Source of the DNA: CAZLMW01 sp964560875
Lineage (GTDB): Bacteria > Myxococcota_A > UBA9042
Length of the DNA: 20,612 nucleotides
Assembly: GCA_964560875.1 (NCBI GenBank)
Contig: CAZLMW010000133.1
Location: forward strand, 1 to 20,612
Direction: 5' to 3'
The translations under genes were made by a program, and so were the position numbers. Position 1 is the first letter of the stretch, and every line of letters starts with the position of its first letter. The notes beneath the pieces were generated by a model. That model saw only the letters and a list, made by a program, of their open reading frames with translations. It did not search any database and was not told the origin of the DNA. Of the stretch, positions 8,007 through 14,491 are shown piece after piece.

Positions 8007-9014
8007 ATGACCTACGACTTCGGACCCCTCACGGGCAGCACCGTCGCCATCACCGGCGGCGCGGGCTTCATCGGCAGCTCGCTCGCGCGGCTGCTGTCCG
8101 ACAACAACATCGACTGCGTGCTCTACGACAACCTGCACCGCAACGCGATCAAGGCGACCGACCTGCTGCAGCGCGAAAGTCGGGCCGTCGGCAAGGGCCG
8201 TGTGCGCCTCATCCAGGGCGACGTGCGCGACAAGAATTCGCTCTACGGCGCGCTTGCGGGTGCCGACCACATCGTGCACATGGCCTCGATCGCCGGCGTC
8301 GACACGGTGATGCAAAACCCGGTGCTCACGATGGAAGTGAGCCTGCTGGGCACCATGAACGTGCTCGAGATCGCCCAATCGCTGCGGGACGCCGGCCATC
8401 GCGTCGGCAGGGTCATCGATTTTTCGACGAGCGAGGTCTTCGGCCGCTACGCGTTCCGGGTCACCGAAGGCGACGCGACGTCCCTGGGCGCAGTCGGCGA
8501 GGCGCGGTGGACCTACGCGGTCAGCAAGCTCTGCACCGAACACCTGTGCCACTGCTACCACAAGCAACACGGAATGGAGACGGTGAGCGTCCGGCCGTTC
8601 AACGTCTACGGCCCCAACCAGGTCGGCATCGGCGCGATCCACAACTTCATCCGACGGGCGCTCAAAGGCGACGCGCTGACCATCCACAATGACGGCTCAC
8701 AGATCCGCTCCTGGTGTTTCATCGACGACATGGTGCAAGGCATCGTGCTCGCGCTAACCAGGCCCGAAGCGGTCGGCCAGAGCTTCAACATCGGCAACCC
8801 GCGCAGCACGGTGACCATCCACCAGCTCGCGCGCGACATCGTTCGCGTCGCCGGCTCCACGTCGAGCGTCGAGTTCGTGCGCTGGGACCATCCAGACGTC
8901 GAGCTGCGGGTGCCCGATATCGGCAAGGCCCGCGAGCTGCTTGGCTATGAGCCGACCGTGGACCTGGAAGACGGCCTGGCGACGACCATCGCCTGGTACC
9001 GGGAACAGATGTGA
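8007..9014 (+). CDS. NAD-dependent epimerase/dehydratase (extended SDR family)
   Basis: A 335-aa extended short-chain dehydrogenase/reductase. The Rossmann motif TGGAGFIG (residues 16-23) binds NAD(P). The catalytic pair is YAVSK (Tyr170, Lys174), with the upstream Ser/Thr in FSTSEVFG. SVRPFNVYGPNQ and RSWCFIDDMVQG are typical of nucleotide-sugar epimerases and dehydratases of the GalE/RmlB/ArnA-C group. The likely substrate is a nucleotide-linked sugar; the exact reaction (4-epimerase, 4,6-dehydratase or decarboxylase) cannot be read from motifs alone. It lies 18 bp after the TM/TPR-like gene and 16 bp before the ABC ATPase, so it is probably co-transcribed. Start ATG 8007 places the Rossmann motif at the expected distance from the N-terminus. 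Confidence 0.9.
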   Translation: MTYDFGPLTGSTVAITGGAGFIGSSLARLLSDNNIDCVLYDNLHRNAIKATDLLQRESRAVGKGRVRLIQGDVRDKNSLYGALAGADHIVHMASIAGVDTVMQNPVLTMEVSLLGTMNVLEIAQSLRDAGHRVGRVIDFSTSEVFGRYAFRVTEGDATSLGAVGEARWTYAVSKLCTEHLCHCYHKQHGMETVSVRPFNVYGPNQVGIGAIHNFIRRALKGDALTIHNDGSQIRSWCFIDDMVQGIVLALTRPEAVGQSFNIGNPRSTVTIHQLARDIVRVAGSTSSVEFVRWDHPDVELRVPDIGKARELLGYEPTVDLEDGLATTIAWYREQM

Positions 9015-9030
9015 GGGAGACGAGGCAATC

Positions 9031-10020
9031 GTGGCAATTCTGAAAGTCGACAACCTCAGCAAGACGTTCCGAACCGGGCTGCTCGGCCGCAAGGTCGAAG
9101 CGGTCCGCGGCGTGAGCTTTGAAGTCCCCGCAGGCTCCGTGCTCGGCTACCTGGGCCCCAACGGCAGCGGCAAAACAACGTCGATCAAGTGCATCCTGGG
9201 GCTCATCCAGCCAACCGCCGGTCGAATCGAGCTGTTCGGCGGCCGACACGACGATCCCCTGGCCCGCGCACGCGTCGGCTACATGCCCGAACACCCCTAT
9301 TTCTACGACTACCTCAAGCCGACCGAGGTGCTCGATTACGTCGGCAGGCTCTACGGAATCCCGCGCGATATCCGCAACAAACGCATCCCGATGCTGCTGG
9401 AACGGCTCGACGTGGCGCACGCGATGGACCGGACGTTACGCGGCTTCTCCAAGGGCATGTTGCAGCGTGTCGGCCTGGCGCAGACGCTGATGAGCGATCC
9501 GGATTTGTTGATCTACGACGAGCCGCTCTCGGGCCTCGACCCGTTTGGGCGCAAACAAGTCCGCGACCTGCTGCTGGAGCTGCGCGCTGAGGGCAAGACG
9601 ATCTTTGTGACCAGCCACGTGCTCAGCGATATCGAACACCTTTGCGACTCGGTCGTGATCCTGCAAAAAGGCGTGGCGGTGGCGCAGGGGCCGCTCGACG
9701 AGCTGCTGCTGCCCGACAAACGCGAATCGGCGGCGACGTTGGTGCTGCCGGCGACCGATGACGACGCCCGGGAAGGCGCAGCGACGCAGCTGGCCAGTAT
9801 CGAGGGAACCGCGGTGGTCAAACGCAAGGACGACGTGTTGGTGCTGAGCCTGCCGACCGGCAAGGTGGAAGAGCTCACGGCCACGGCCGCCAACTGCGGC
9901 GCCCGGTTGGTCGAGCTGGCCCCGCAGCGCGATTCGTTGGAAGAGCTGTTCGTTCGCAAAGCCCTCGACACGGACGCTGCAGCCACTTCCGGGGCGACCG
10001 ACCAGGGGAGCGCGGCATGA
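9031..10020 (+). CDS. ABC transporter ATP-binding protein
   Basis: A 329-aa ABC ATPase. GTG 9031, with GAGG 7-10 bases upstream, is preferred over an upstream in-frame ATG that would overlap the epimerase gene extensively and add non-homologous residues. Visible motifs are Walker A GPNGSGKTT (42-50), a signature FSKGM (139-143) replacing LSGGQ, Walker B LLIYDEP (Asp163, Glu164), the D-loop SGLDP and the switch His196 (TSHVL). About 100 extra residues follow the core domain, as in NatA/GldA/CcmA-type exporters with a C-terminal regulatory part. It pairs with the ABC-2 permease encoded immediately downstream; TGA of this gene overlaps ATG of the permease (ATGA at 10017-10020), indicating translational coupling. 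The substrate is unknown. Confidence 0.93.
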   Translation: MAILKVDNLSKTFRTGLLGRKVEAVRGVSFEVPAGSVLGYLGPNGSGKTTSIKCILGLIQPTAGRIELFGGRHDDPLARARVGYMPEHPYFYDYLKPTEVLDYVGRLYGIPRDIRNKRIPMLLERLDVAHAMDRTLRGFSKGMLQRVGLAQTLMSDPDLLIYDEPLSGLDPFGRKQVRDLLLELRAEGKTIFVTSHVLSDIEHLCDSVVILQKGVAVAQGPLDELLLPDKRESAATLVLPATDDDAREGAATQLASIEGTAVVKRKDDVLVLSLPTGKVEELTATAANCGARLVELAPQRDSLEELFVRKALDTDAAATSGATDQGSAA

Positions 10021-10865
10021 GCGTTATCAAATCCACCCGCGAACAGATCCCCATGCGCATCCACGGCATCGTGCCAGCCCTGTCGCGCATCGCCGCGGTC
10101 GCCGGAAACACGGTCCGAGAAGCCGGCCGCAACCGCATCTTCTACGGCGTCGTCGCGATCGCCGTGCTGATGTTGCTCTTTTCGATGGTGCTGAGCGACC
10201 TGGCGCTGGTCGACCAGAAGGCGCGGCTGGTGCAGGACTTTGGCCTGTTCATGGTGCCGATCATCTGCGTGCTCACGGCCGTCATCATGGGCGTGGTGCT
10301 GCTGCATAAAGAGATCGAAAAGAAGACCCTGTACGCGATCTTACCCAAGCCAATCCGGCGCGGGGAGTTCCTGCTCGGCAAGTTCTTCGGGCTATGCGCG
10401 CTGCTGTTTGGTGAGCTTGTGGTGCTGGCGGTGTGCTGGTCGGCGGTGCTGGCGCTGCGGGGTGGCGAGATGTCGCCCATCCTCATGACGGCGCTTGGCC
10501 TGGCGTACATCGAGATCGTGCTGGTGACCGCGATCGCGACCTTCTTCTCGGCGCTTTCGAGCCCGATCCTGAGCGGCATCATGACGCTGGGCCTGTTCAT
10601 CTGCGGGCGGGTCAGCTACGTCATCACCGACCTGATGACGGCGACCAAGGGCGTCTTCGTCGACGTCGCGTTCATGCGCTGGTTGGGTCGAGCGCTGGTC
10701 GCATTGGTGCCGGATTTGTCGACGTTCAACGTGGCCGATGAGCTGCTGTTGGGCTGGACGATTCCGACCGACTACGTGCTCAGCGCGGCGGGCTACGGGC
10801 TGTCGTACGCAGCGGTGTTCGTGATCGCGGGCCTGCTTGTCTTCGAGCGGAGAGACCTCACGTGA
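10017..10865 (+). CDS. ABC-2 type transporter permease
   Basis: A 282-aa integral membrane protein with about six hydrophobic segments, near residues 42-60, 74-96, 123-146, 157-179, 183-205 and 256-276. After the second segment comes a cytoplasmic loop, EKKTLYAILPKPIRRGEFLL, followed by GKFFG. This is the conserved coupling-region pattern of ABC-2 permeases of the NosY/NatB group. The protein is expected to dimerise and work with the ATPase encoded just upstream. Its start overlaps the ATPase stop by 4 nt, and its own stop overlaps the GTG of the next gene (GTGA at 10862-10865). The cargo is not evident; the epimerase in the operon makes a glycan or glycolipid possible, but that is inference only. 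Confidence 0.88.
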   Translation: MSVIKSTREQIPMRIHGIVPALSRIAAVAGNTVREAGRNRIFYGVVAIAVLMLLFSMVLSDLALVDQKARLVQDFGLFMVPIICVLTAVIMGVVLLHKEIEKKTLYAILPKPIRRGEFLLGKFFGLCALLFGELVVLAVCWSAVLALRGGEMSPILMTALGLAYIEIVLVTAIATFFSALSSPILSGIMTLGLFICGRVSYVITDLMTATKGVFVDVAFMRWLGRALVALVPDLSTFNVADELLLGWTIPTDYVLSAAGYGLSYAAVFVIAGLLVFERRDLT

Positions 10866-11530
10866 ACGACTCCGCGCCAGCCGCAACCGAGCCGGGGTTT
10901 GTCCGTCGCTACTGGGCGATCATCGTCGCGATCGTGGCGATCCTCGCCGCGATGTCGGTGCGGGCAACCGTCGAACACATGCGCGCCTACGAACGGGCGG
11001 TCGAGCTCGAAAATGAGGGCCGAATCGACGCGGCGATCGACGAATACCGCTGGTCTCTGCGCTGGCACACGCCGTGGGGGCCGTGGCATGACGACGCGGC
11101 GCAGGCGTTGCTCGACATCGGCACCGCTGCCGAGAAAGAGCGGCCTGAACGGGCGGTGGCGGCGCTGGATAGCCTGCGATCCGGGCTGCTCGCGGCGCGC
11201 TCGTTTTACCAACCGAGAGCCGACCTCGTCGCCCAGATGAACGAACGCATTCCACCGTTGCTGGTACGCATGGCGATTCATCGCGGCGACACGCGGGACA
11301 AGGCGGCGCTACTGCAACGCTTCAAGGCGGACTACGCACGGCCGATCGGCGTCCCGGGATGGGCGTCATTGGCGGTGTCTCTCGGCTTCATCCTCTGGCT
11401 GCTTGGGCTGGTGATGGCGTTTACGCGTGGGGTCGATGACGAAGGCAAGCTGGCGGCGCGCGGCTGGCGATGGATCGGGGCCTCTATCGCGGGTTTTGGG
11501 GCCTGGGCGCTGGCGATGTGGCTGGCATGA
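10862..11530 (+). CDS. Membrane protein with TPR-like extracytoplasmic segment
   Basis: A 222-aa protein starting at GTG 10862 inside the permease stop (GTGA overlap). The layout is one N-terminal helix (about 18-34), a helical segment with TPR-like character (AYERAVELENEGRIDAAIDE, then YRWSLRWHTPWGPW), and two C-terminal helices at about 165-186 and 202-221. I do not recognise a named family. It shares its TM-plus-TPR plan with the first gene of the operon, and the two flank the epimerase/ABC block, which suggests both assist the exporter. The stop overlaps the next ATG (ATGA at 11527-11530). Confidence 0.75.
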   Translation: MNDSAPAATEPGFVRRYWAIIVAIVAILAAMSVRATVEHMRAYERAVELENEGRIDAAIDEYRWSLRWHTPWGPWHDDAAQALLDIGTAAEKERPERAVAALDSLRSGLLAARSFYQPRADLVAQMNERIPPLLVRMAIHRGDTRDKAALLQRFKADYARPIGVPGWASLAVSLGFILWLLGLVMAFTRGVDDEGKLAARGWRWIGASIAGFGAWALAMWLA

Positions 11531-12675
11531 TGGTCATCGAGGACCTGCGGCGCCTCATCGCATACCCAACTGTTTCATCACGACCGGTCACCGCGATCGC
11601 GAGCCACCTCGCCGAACAAGCCGAGGCGCTCGGGTTTGGCATCGAACGTTTCGACGACCCCACGCAGGACGACAAGACCAATATCGTCGCGTCCATCGGC
11701 CCGCAGTACGGCGAAGGCGGCGACGGGCTCGTGCTGACCGGGCATATGGATGTCGTACCGGTCGCCGGACAACCGTGGACCAGCGATCCGTTTAAGCTCA
11801 AGGAACACGACGGCCGCCTCTTCGGCCGCGGAACCGCGGATATGAAGGGCTTTATCGCCGCCACCATGCGCGCGCTGAAGCGAATCGACGCCAAGGACTA
11901 CAAGCGGCCGCTCGTGCTCGTCTGGACCCACGACGAAGAGGTCGGCTGCCACGGCTCAGCGCACATGGCCCGGTCGTTGCTCGCTGAACAAAGGCGTCTG
12001 CCCGATGCTTGCCTGGTCGGTGAACCGACGGACTTTTCTGTGCTCCGAATGCACGCAGGCCACGTCGCCGTTCGCATCGCGGCGCATGGAGCCGCCGCGC
12101 ATTCCGCGTTCCCCGAGCTCGGCGCCAACGCGATCGAAGCGGCCGCGCTCGCGGTGTCGGAGATGGGCGACCTGGCCACGCAGCTTCGGGGTGAACGACG
12201 GCCGCAGCCTGATCTTGAGCGCGATTTCGTGCCGCTGAACGTGGGGCTCGTCGGCGGTGGCAGCGCGGTCAACATCGTGCCCGACCGGTGCGACGTCGAG
12301 CTCGGCTATCGGCCGCTGCCCGGCGAAGGACATGAGGCTGTCCTGGCGCGAATCGAAGCGCGCATCGCGGGCCTTTCACTGCCAACGGGCACGCGGCTGA
12401 CCACCGAGCTGATTCGGGTGACGCCGTCTCTGTCGACACCGGCCGACGGTCCCCTCATCGCGGAGTTGCAGGCCGAAGCGGACGTCCCGGGCACGGGCGC
12501 GGCTGGTTTTGCGACCGATGGCGGAAACCTGGCCCGCTGCGGATGCCAGCCGGTCGTGTTCGGGCCGGGCTCGATCAAGGTCGCTCACCAGGCAGACGAA
12601 TACGTCGACGGCGCCGCGCTGGTGCGCACGGTGGACATCGTCGAGCGCCTCGTCCGCAGCCGGTGTTGTTCGTAG
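11527..12675 (+). CDS. argE: M20-family deacylase, probable acetylornithine deacetylase
   Basis: A 382-aa zinc peptidase-fold enzyme. Start ATG 11527 overlaps the upstream stop; the longer upstream frame lies inside the previous gene. Metal and catalytic residues of the M20 family are all present: His73 and catalytic Asp75 (TGHMDVVP), bridging Asp105 (GRGTADMKG), general base Glu137 and ligand Glu138 (HDEEVGC), Glu166 (VGEPT) and His354 (AHQADEYV). The DMKGFIA stretch and the short length fit ArgE, which hydrolyses N-acetylornithine to ornithine and acetate in arginine synthesis. Related M20 enzymes (DapE, carboxypeptidase G2, aminoacylase) remain possible. Its position as the last, translationally coupled gene of an ABC-export operon is unusual for an arginine gene, so another N-acyl substrate should be considered. 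A repeat boundary motif begins 4 bp after its stop. Confidence 0.8.
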   Translation: MMVIEDLRRLIAYPTVSSRPVTAIASHLAEQAEALGFGIERFDDPTQDDKTNIVASIGPQYGEGGDGLVLTGHMDVVPVAGQPWTSDPFKLKEHDGRLFGRGTADMKGFIAATMRALKRIDAKDYKRPLVLVWTHDEEVGCHGSAHMARSLLAEQRRLPDACLVGEPTDFSVLRMHAGHVAVRIAAHGAAAHSAFPELGANAIEAAALAVSEMGDLATQLRGERRPQPDLERDFVPLNVGLVGGGSAVNIVPDRCDVELGYRPLPGEGHEAVLARIEARIAGLSLPTGTRLTTELIRVTPSLSTPADGPLIAELQAEADVPGTGAAGFATDGGNLARCGCQPVVFGPGSIKVAHQADEYVDGAALVRTVDIVERLVRSRCCS

Positions 12676-12748
12676 CCCGGGTTAGCCCCAATGCGGGTCG
12701 TTTAGGCCGTAACATATTGAACATATGACGGAATGGCGCATCGCCACA

Positions 12749-12860
12749 CTCTCCACCTGCCAACGCAGGGGGAGATGGGCCGAAGGCTCAGAGGGGGTTG
12801 ATCCGAACAGCCGCCGAAGGCGTTCTTTTTCAGAGGTCGGTTATGGAAAACCGTCTGGAA
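12749..12860. repeat. 112-bp core repeat, copy B
   Basis: About 96% identical, ungapped, to 3205-3316 and in the same orientation. It includes the CACCTGC-CAAC-GCAGGGG hairpin and the GGCGTTCTTTTTC T-tract. The similarity falls off sharply to the right of CCGTCTGGAA and weakens to the left. Confidence 0.92.
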
Positions 12861-12934
12861 CAACATGTTCCAGTGCTGCCTGAGAGGTCCGTTGACCACG
12901 ACGGTGCGAGCCGCAAGGCGGCGGCAGGCAGTAG

Positions 12935-12954
12935 CTTGGGGTGCCAACCCCAAG
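12935..12954. repeat. Perfect palindromic hairpin (8-bp stem, loop GCCA)
   Basis: CTTGGGGT pairs with ACCCCAAG around GCCA. Reverse-complemented, it is closely related to the hairpin at 13038-13057. Confidence 0.85.
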
Positions 12955-13037
12955 GAATGCGTTCGTCTTCGGGGATAGCCGCGACGCGGCGGCAGGACCT
13001 GTCGGCGCTTCACGCCTCAAGATGATGAATCGACAGC

Positions 13038-13057
13038 CCTTGGGCTGGCGCCCAAGG
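13038..13057. repeat. Perfect palindromic hairpin (8-bp stem, loop TGGC)
   Basis: CCTTGGGC pairs with GCCCAAGG around TGGC. It looks like an inverted relative of 12935-12954, and the two loops are complementary. Confidence 0.85.
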
Positions 13058-13146
13058 CTACTGCCCGTCGACGCATCGCGCCTACAGATCTGCTATCCGC
13101 TACAGGCTCCTGGACCGGGTTAGAACCAACGCCGGTCACTTAGCGA

Positions 13147-13164
13147 CCCCGGCTGAAGCCGGGG
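13147..13164. repeat. GC-rich hairpin near the 3' end of the minus-strand pair
   Basis: CCCCGGC and GCCGGGG pair around TGAA (inner T-A also complementary), about 60 bp downstream of the stop at 13226 on the minus strand. There is no T-tract, so a terminator call is not secure. Confidence 0.6.
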
Positions 13165-13225
13165 CCTCAGTTGAGCAAGCCCTCCTTCGAGGCCTCGGCG
13201 TTGGCGTCCGTAGGATTAGGACGGA

Positions 13226-13564
13226 TTAGCCGTCTTTGCGCTCGATCTGCTCGATCATCCGACCGGTGGCGGTGCTGCAGGTGATCTGCACCTGGTCGCC
13301 GACGCTGAATTGGTCGAGCAGCGCGATGTCGCCCGAGAAGCTCGGCGGTTGGATGCGTGAAGGTGCCTCTTGCTGCCCATCGGACATGCGCGCGGCCGTG
13401 ACCTTGAGGTCGAAATACGCCTCTTCCGGTGCGGGATTGGGGCCAAGACGTGTGCGCGGCTGGTGACGGCCGGCTTCTTCGATCGTGCCTTCGACGATCA
13501 GCTTGAGCTCGACGTCGCTTTCGGCCTCACCTTTGAGCCGCCGCAGGAGCTTGCCGAAGACCAT
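13226..13564 (-). CDS. Hypothetical 112-aa protein, partner of the papain-like protein
   Basis: ATG 13564 to TAA 13226-13228, with GGGCGGGATAA just before the start. The sequence is soluble, with no signal peptide or membrane helix. An N-terminal basic patch (MVFGKLLRRLKGEAE) precedes a mixed beta region. Near the C-terminus, LLDQFSVGDQVQITCSTATG followed by RMIEQIE resembles the short beta strands of an OB- or SH3-like barrel. I do not recognise a family. It starts 29 bp after the stop of the upstream papain-like gene and is very likely co-transcribed, which suggests a chaperone, adaptor or immunity-type partner. That role is inferred from context only. Confidence 0.65.
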   Translation of the reverse strand: MVFGKLLRRLKGEAESDVELKLIVEGTIEEAGRHQPRTRLGPNPAPEEAYFDLKVTAARMSDGQQEAPSRIQPPSFSGDIALLDQFSVGDQVQITCSTATGRMIEQIERKDG

Positions 13565-13593
13565 TTATCCCGCCCTTGTCATCGCGCCGGCTA

Positions 13594-14319
13594 TCAGGCC
13601 ATCTCGCTTTCGTCTTCGGGCACCGCTTCGGGGTCTTTTTCGCGGGCTTGCTTGCGCTTCTTGTTCATCGCCGCCGAGAGGTCGTTGGGGTTGGCGATGA
13701 GCGCGCCGAACATGCCCGTGGGGGCCTTTTCGCCGGTCGCGTTTTCGAAGAATCCCTTGGCGAAGGTGGCGCAACTGTGACCACCGTCGAAGCCGAACAG
13801 GTTGTACTTGCTGCCGGCCGCTTCGCCCCAGGCTTCACCGCGCCGGAGCTGGTCTTCATCGACGTCGACAGCCAACGTGCCGGTCGCGCCGCGGCTGCCA
13901 TCGGGATGCAGGACTTCGCCGTCGACCGTCTTCCAGGGCTGGTAGACCGGAAATGAGCTGACGTTCTTGGCCGTGTAGCCCCATGAATCCTTGCGGCGAC
14001 CGTTCTCGCGGATGTCGACCCAGCAGTGGCCGACGTCGAGGTCGGTCCAGAACTCCTTGGTGAACGGGCTGCCGCCCGCCTTGGCCGAGAGGATGACGGT
14101 CTTGTCCTTGGGCTTGGCGCCTTCACCTTCGGGGCCAGCAGCGTCGCCGCCATCGGCGGGCGCGTCCCCGTCGGGGCTGACCATGTTGCGGCCCTCGTCG
14201 TAGGAGCTTGTGCGGAGTGACTTGCGCAGCTGGACCGCTGAACCACCGCGGGCGCCGGCGGCGGGTGATGCGGCGGCGGGCGAAGCGGCGGAGGATGCGG
14301 GTCGATGGTCGTGTTTCAT
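13594..14319 (-). CDS. Putative permuted papain-like (NlpC/P60-like) protein, eCIS-effector-like
   Basis: A 241-aa protein from ATG 14319; no clear Shine-Dalgarno is visible. Residues 1-70 are low-complexity Ala/Ser/Pro/Gly/Asp around the peptide VQLRKSLRTSSYDEGRNMVS (29-48). From memory, this recalls the short tail peptide of DUF4157 (eCIS core) proteins in myxobacteria; I could not search it. Residues ~75-195 carry VGHCWVDI (His98), then SWGYT, a GEVLHPD loop, and KYNLFGFDGGHSCATFAKGF (Cys183). A leading His strand followed by YNL...C-x-TFA is the arrangement of circularly permuted papain-like/NlpC-P60 and PPPDE-type cysteine hydrolases. The tail is charged. With no signal peptide it could be a cytoplasmically loaded effector or a peptidase/amidase. 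The function is unproven, and the catalytic assignment rests on motif pattern only. Confidence 0.6.
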   Translation of the reverse strand: MKHDHRPASSAASPAAASPAAGARGGSAVQLRKSLRTSSYDEGRNMVSPDGDAPADGGDAAGPEGEGAKPKDKTVILSAKAGGSPFTKEFWTDLDVGHCWVDIRENGRRKDSWGYTAKNVSSFPVYQPWKTVDGEVLHPDGSRGATGTLAVDVDEDQLRRGEAWGEAAGSKYNLFGFDGGHSCATFAKGFFENATGEKAPTGMFGALIANPNDLSAAMNKKRKQAREKDPEAVPEDESEMA

Positions 14320-14491
14320 GGGGAATGAAGCTAAGATGTGGCAACGTGCAGCGTCAAAGGTTTCTGCATCCGCAAGAGGTCACCGGGCCCCACCGTCACG
14401 TGCTGTCGACCGTTGCCCATGTCGGCGACAGGCCGGCGTCGACTGGCAGCGCCGGTCTCGATCAGCCGCTCATTGCCGCGACGGGATCGCG

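Larger units (their letters stand above)
12680..13145. repeat. Dispersed non-coding element, copy 2, with boundary motifs in direct orientation
   Basis: This is the 550-bp spacer between the convergent argE-like gene and the gene at 13226; I see no gene in it. It starts with the boundary motif (12680-12707), then the GTAACATATTGAA segment and the 112-bp core (12749-12860). A run of short palindromes follows, and a third partial boundary motif lies at 13118-13145. The part right of the core is not recognisably related to the corresponding part of copy 1. The remaining 13146-13225 holds one GC hairpin and nothing else I can name. Confidence 0.65.

Noticed and set aside
6834..8687. Minus-strand 617-codon open frame across the first two operon genes
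   Set aside because: It spans two genes with clear domain evidence on the other strand; its composition is typical of an antisense shadow.
14320..14491. Plus-strand ORF in the gap between two minus-strand genes, or a terminator there
   Set aside because: The ORF runs into the antisense of the giant lipoprotein and has no support. The only hairpin (CCGGCG/CGCCGG with a long loop) lacks a T-tract.
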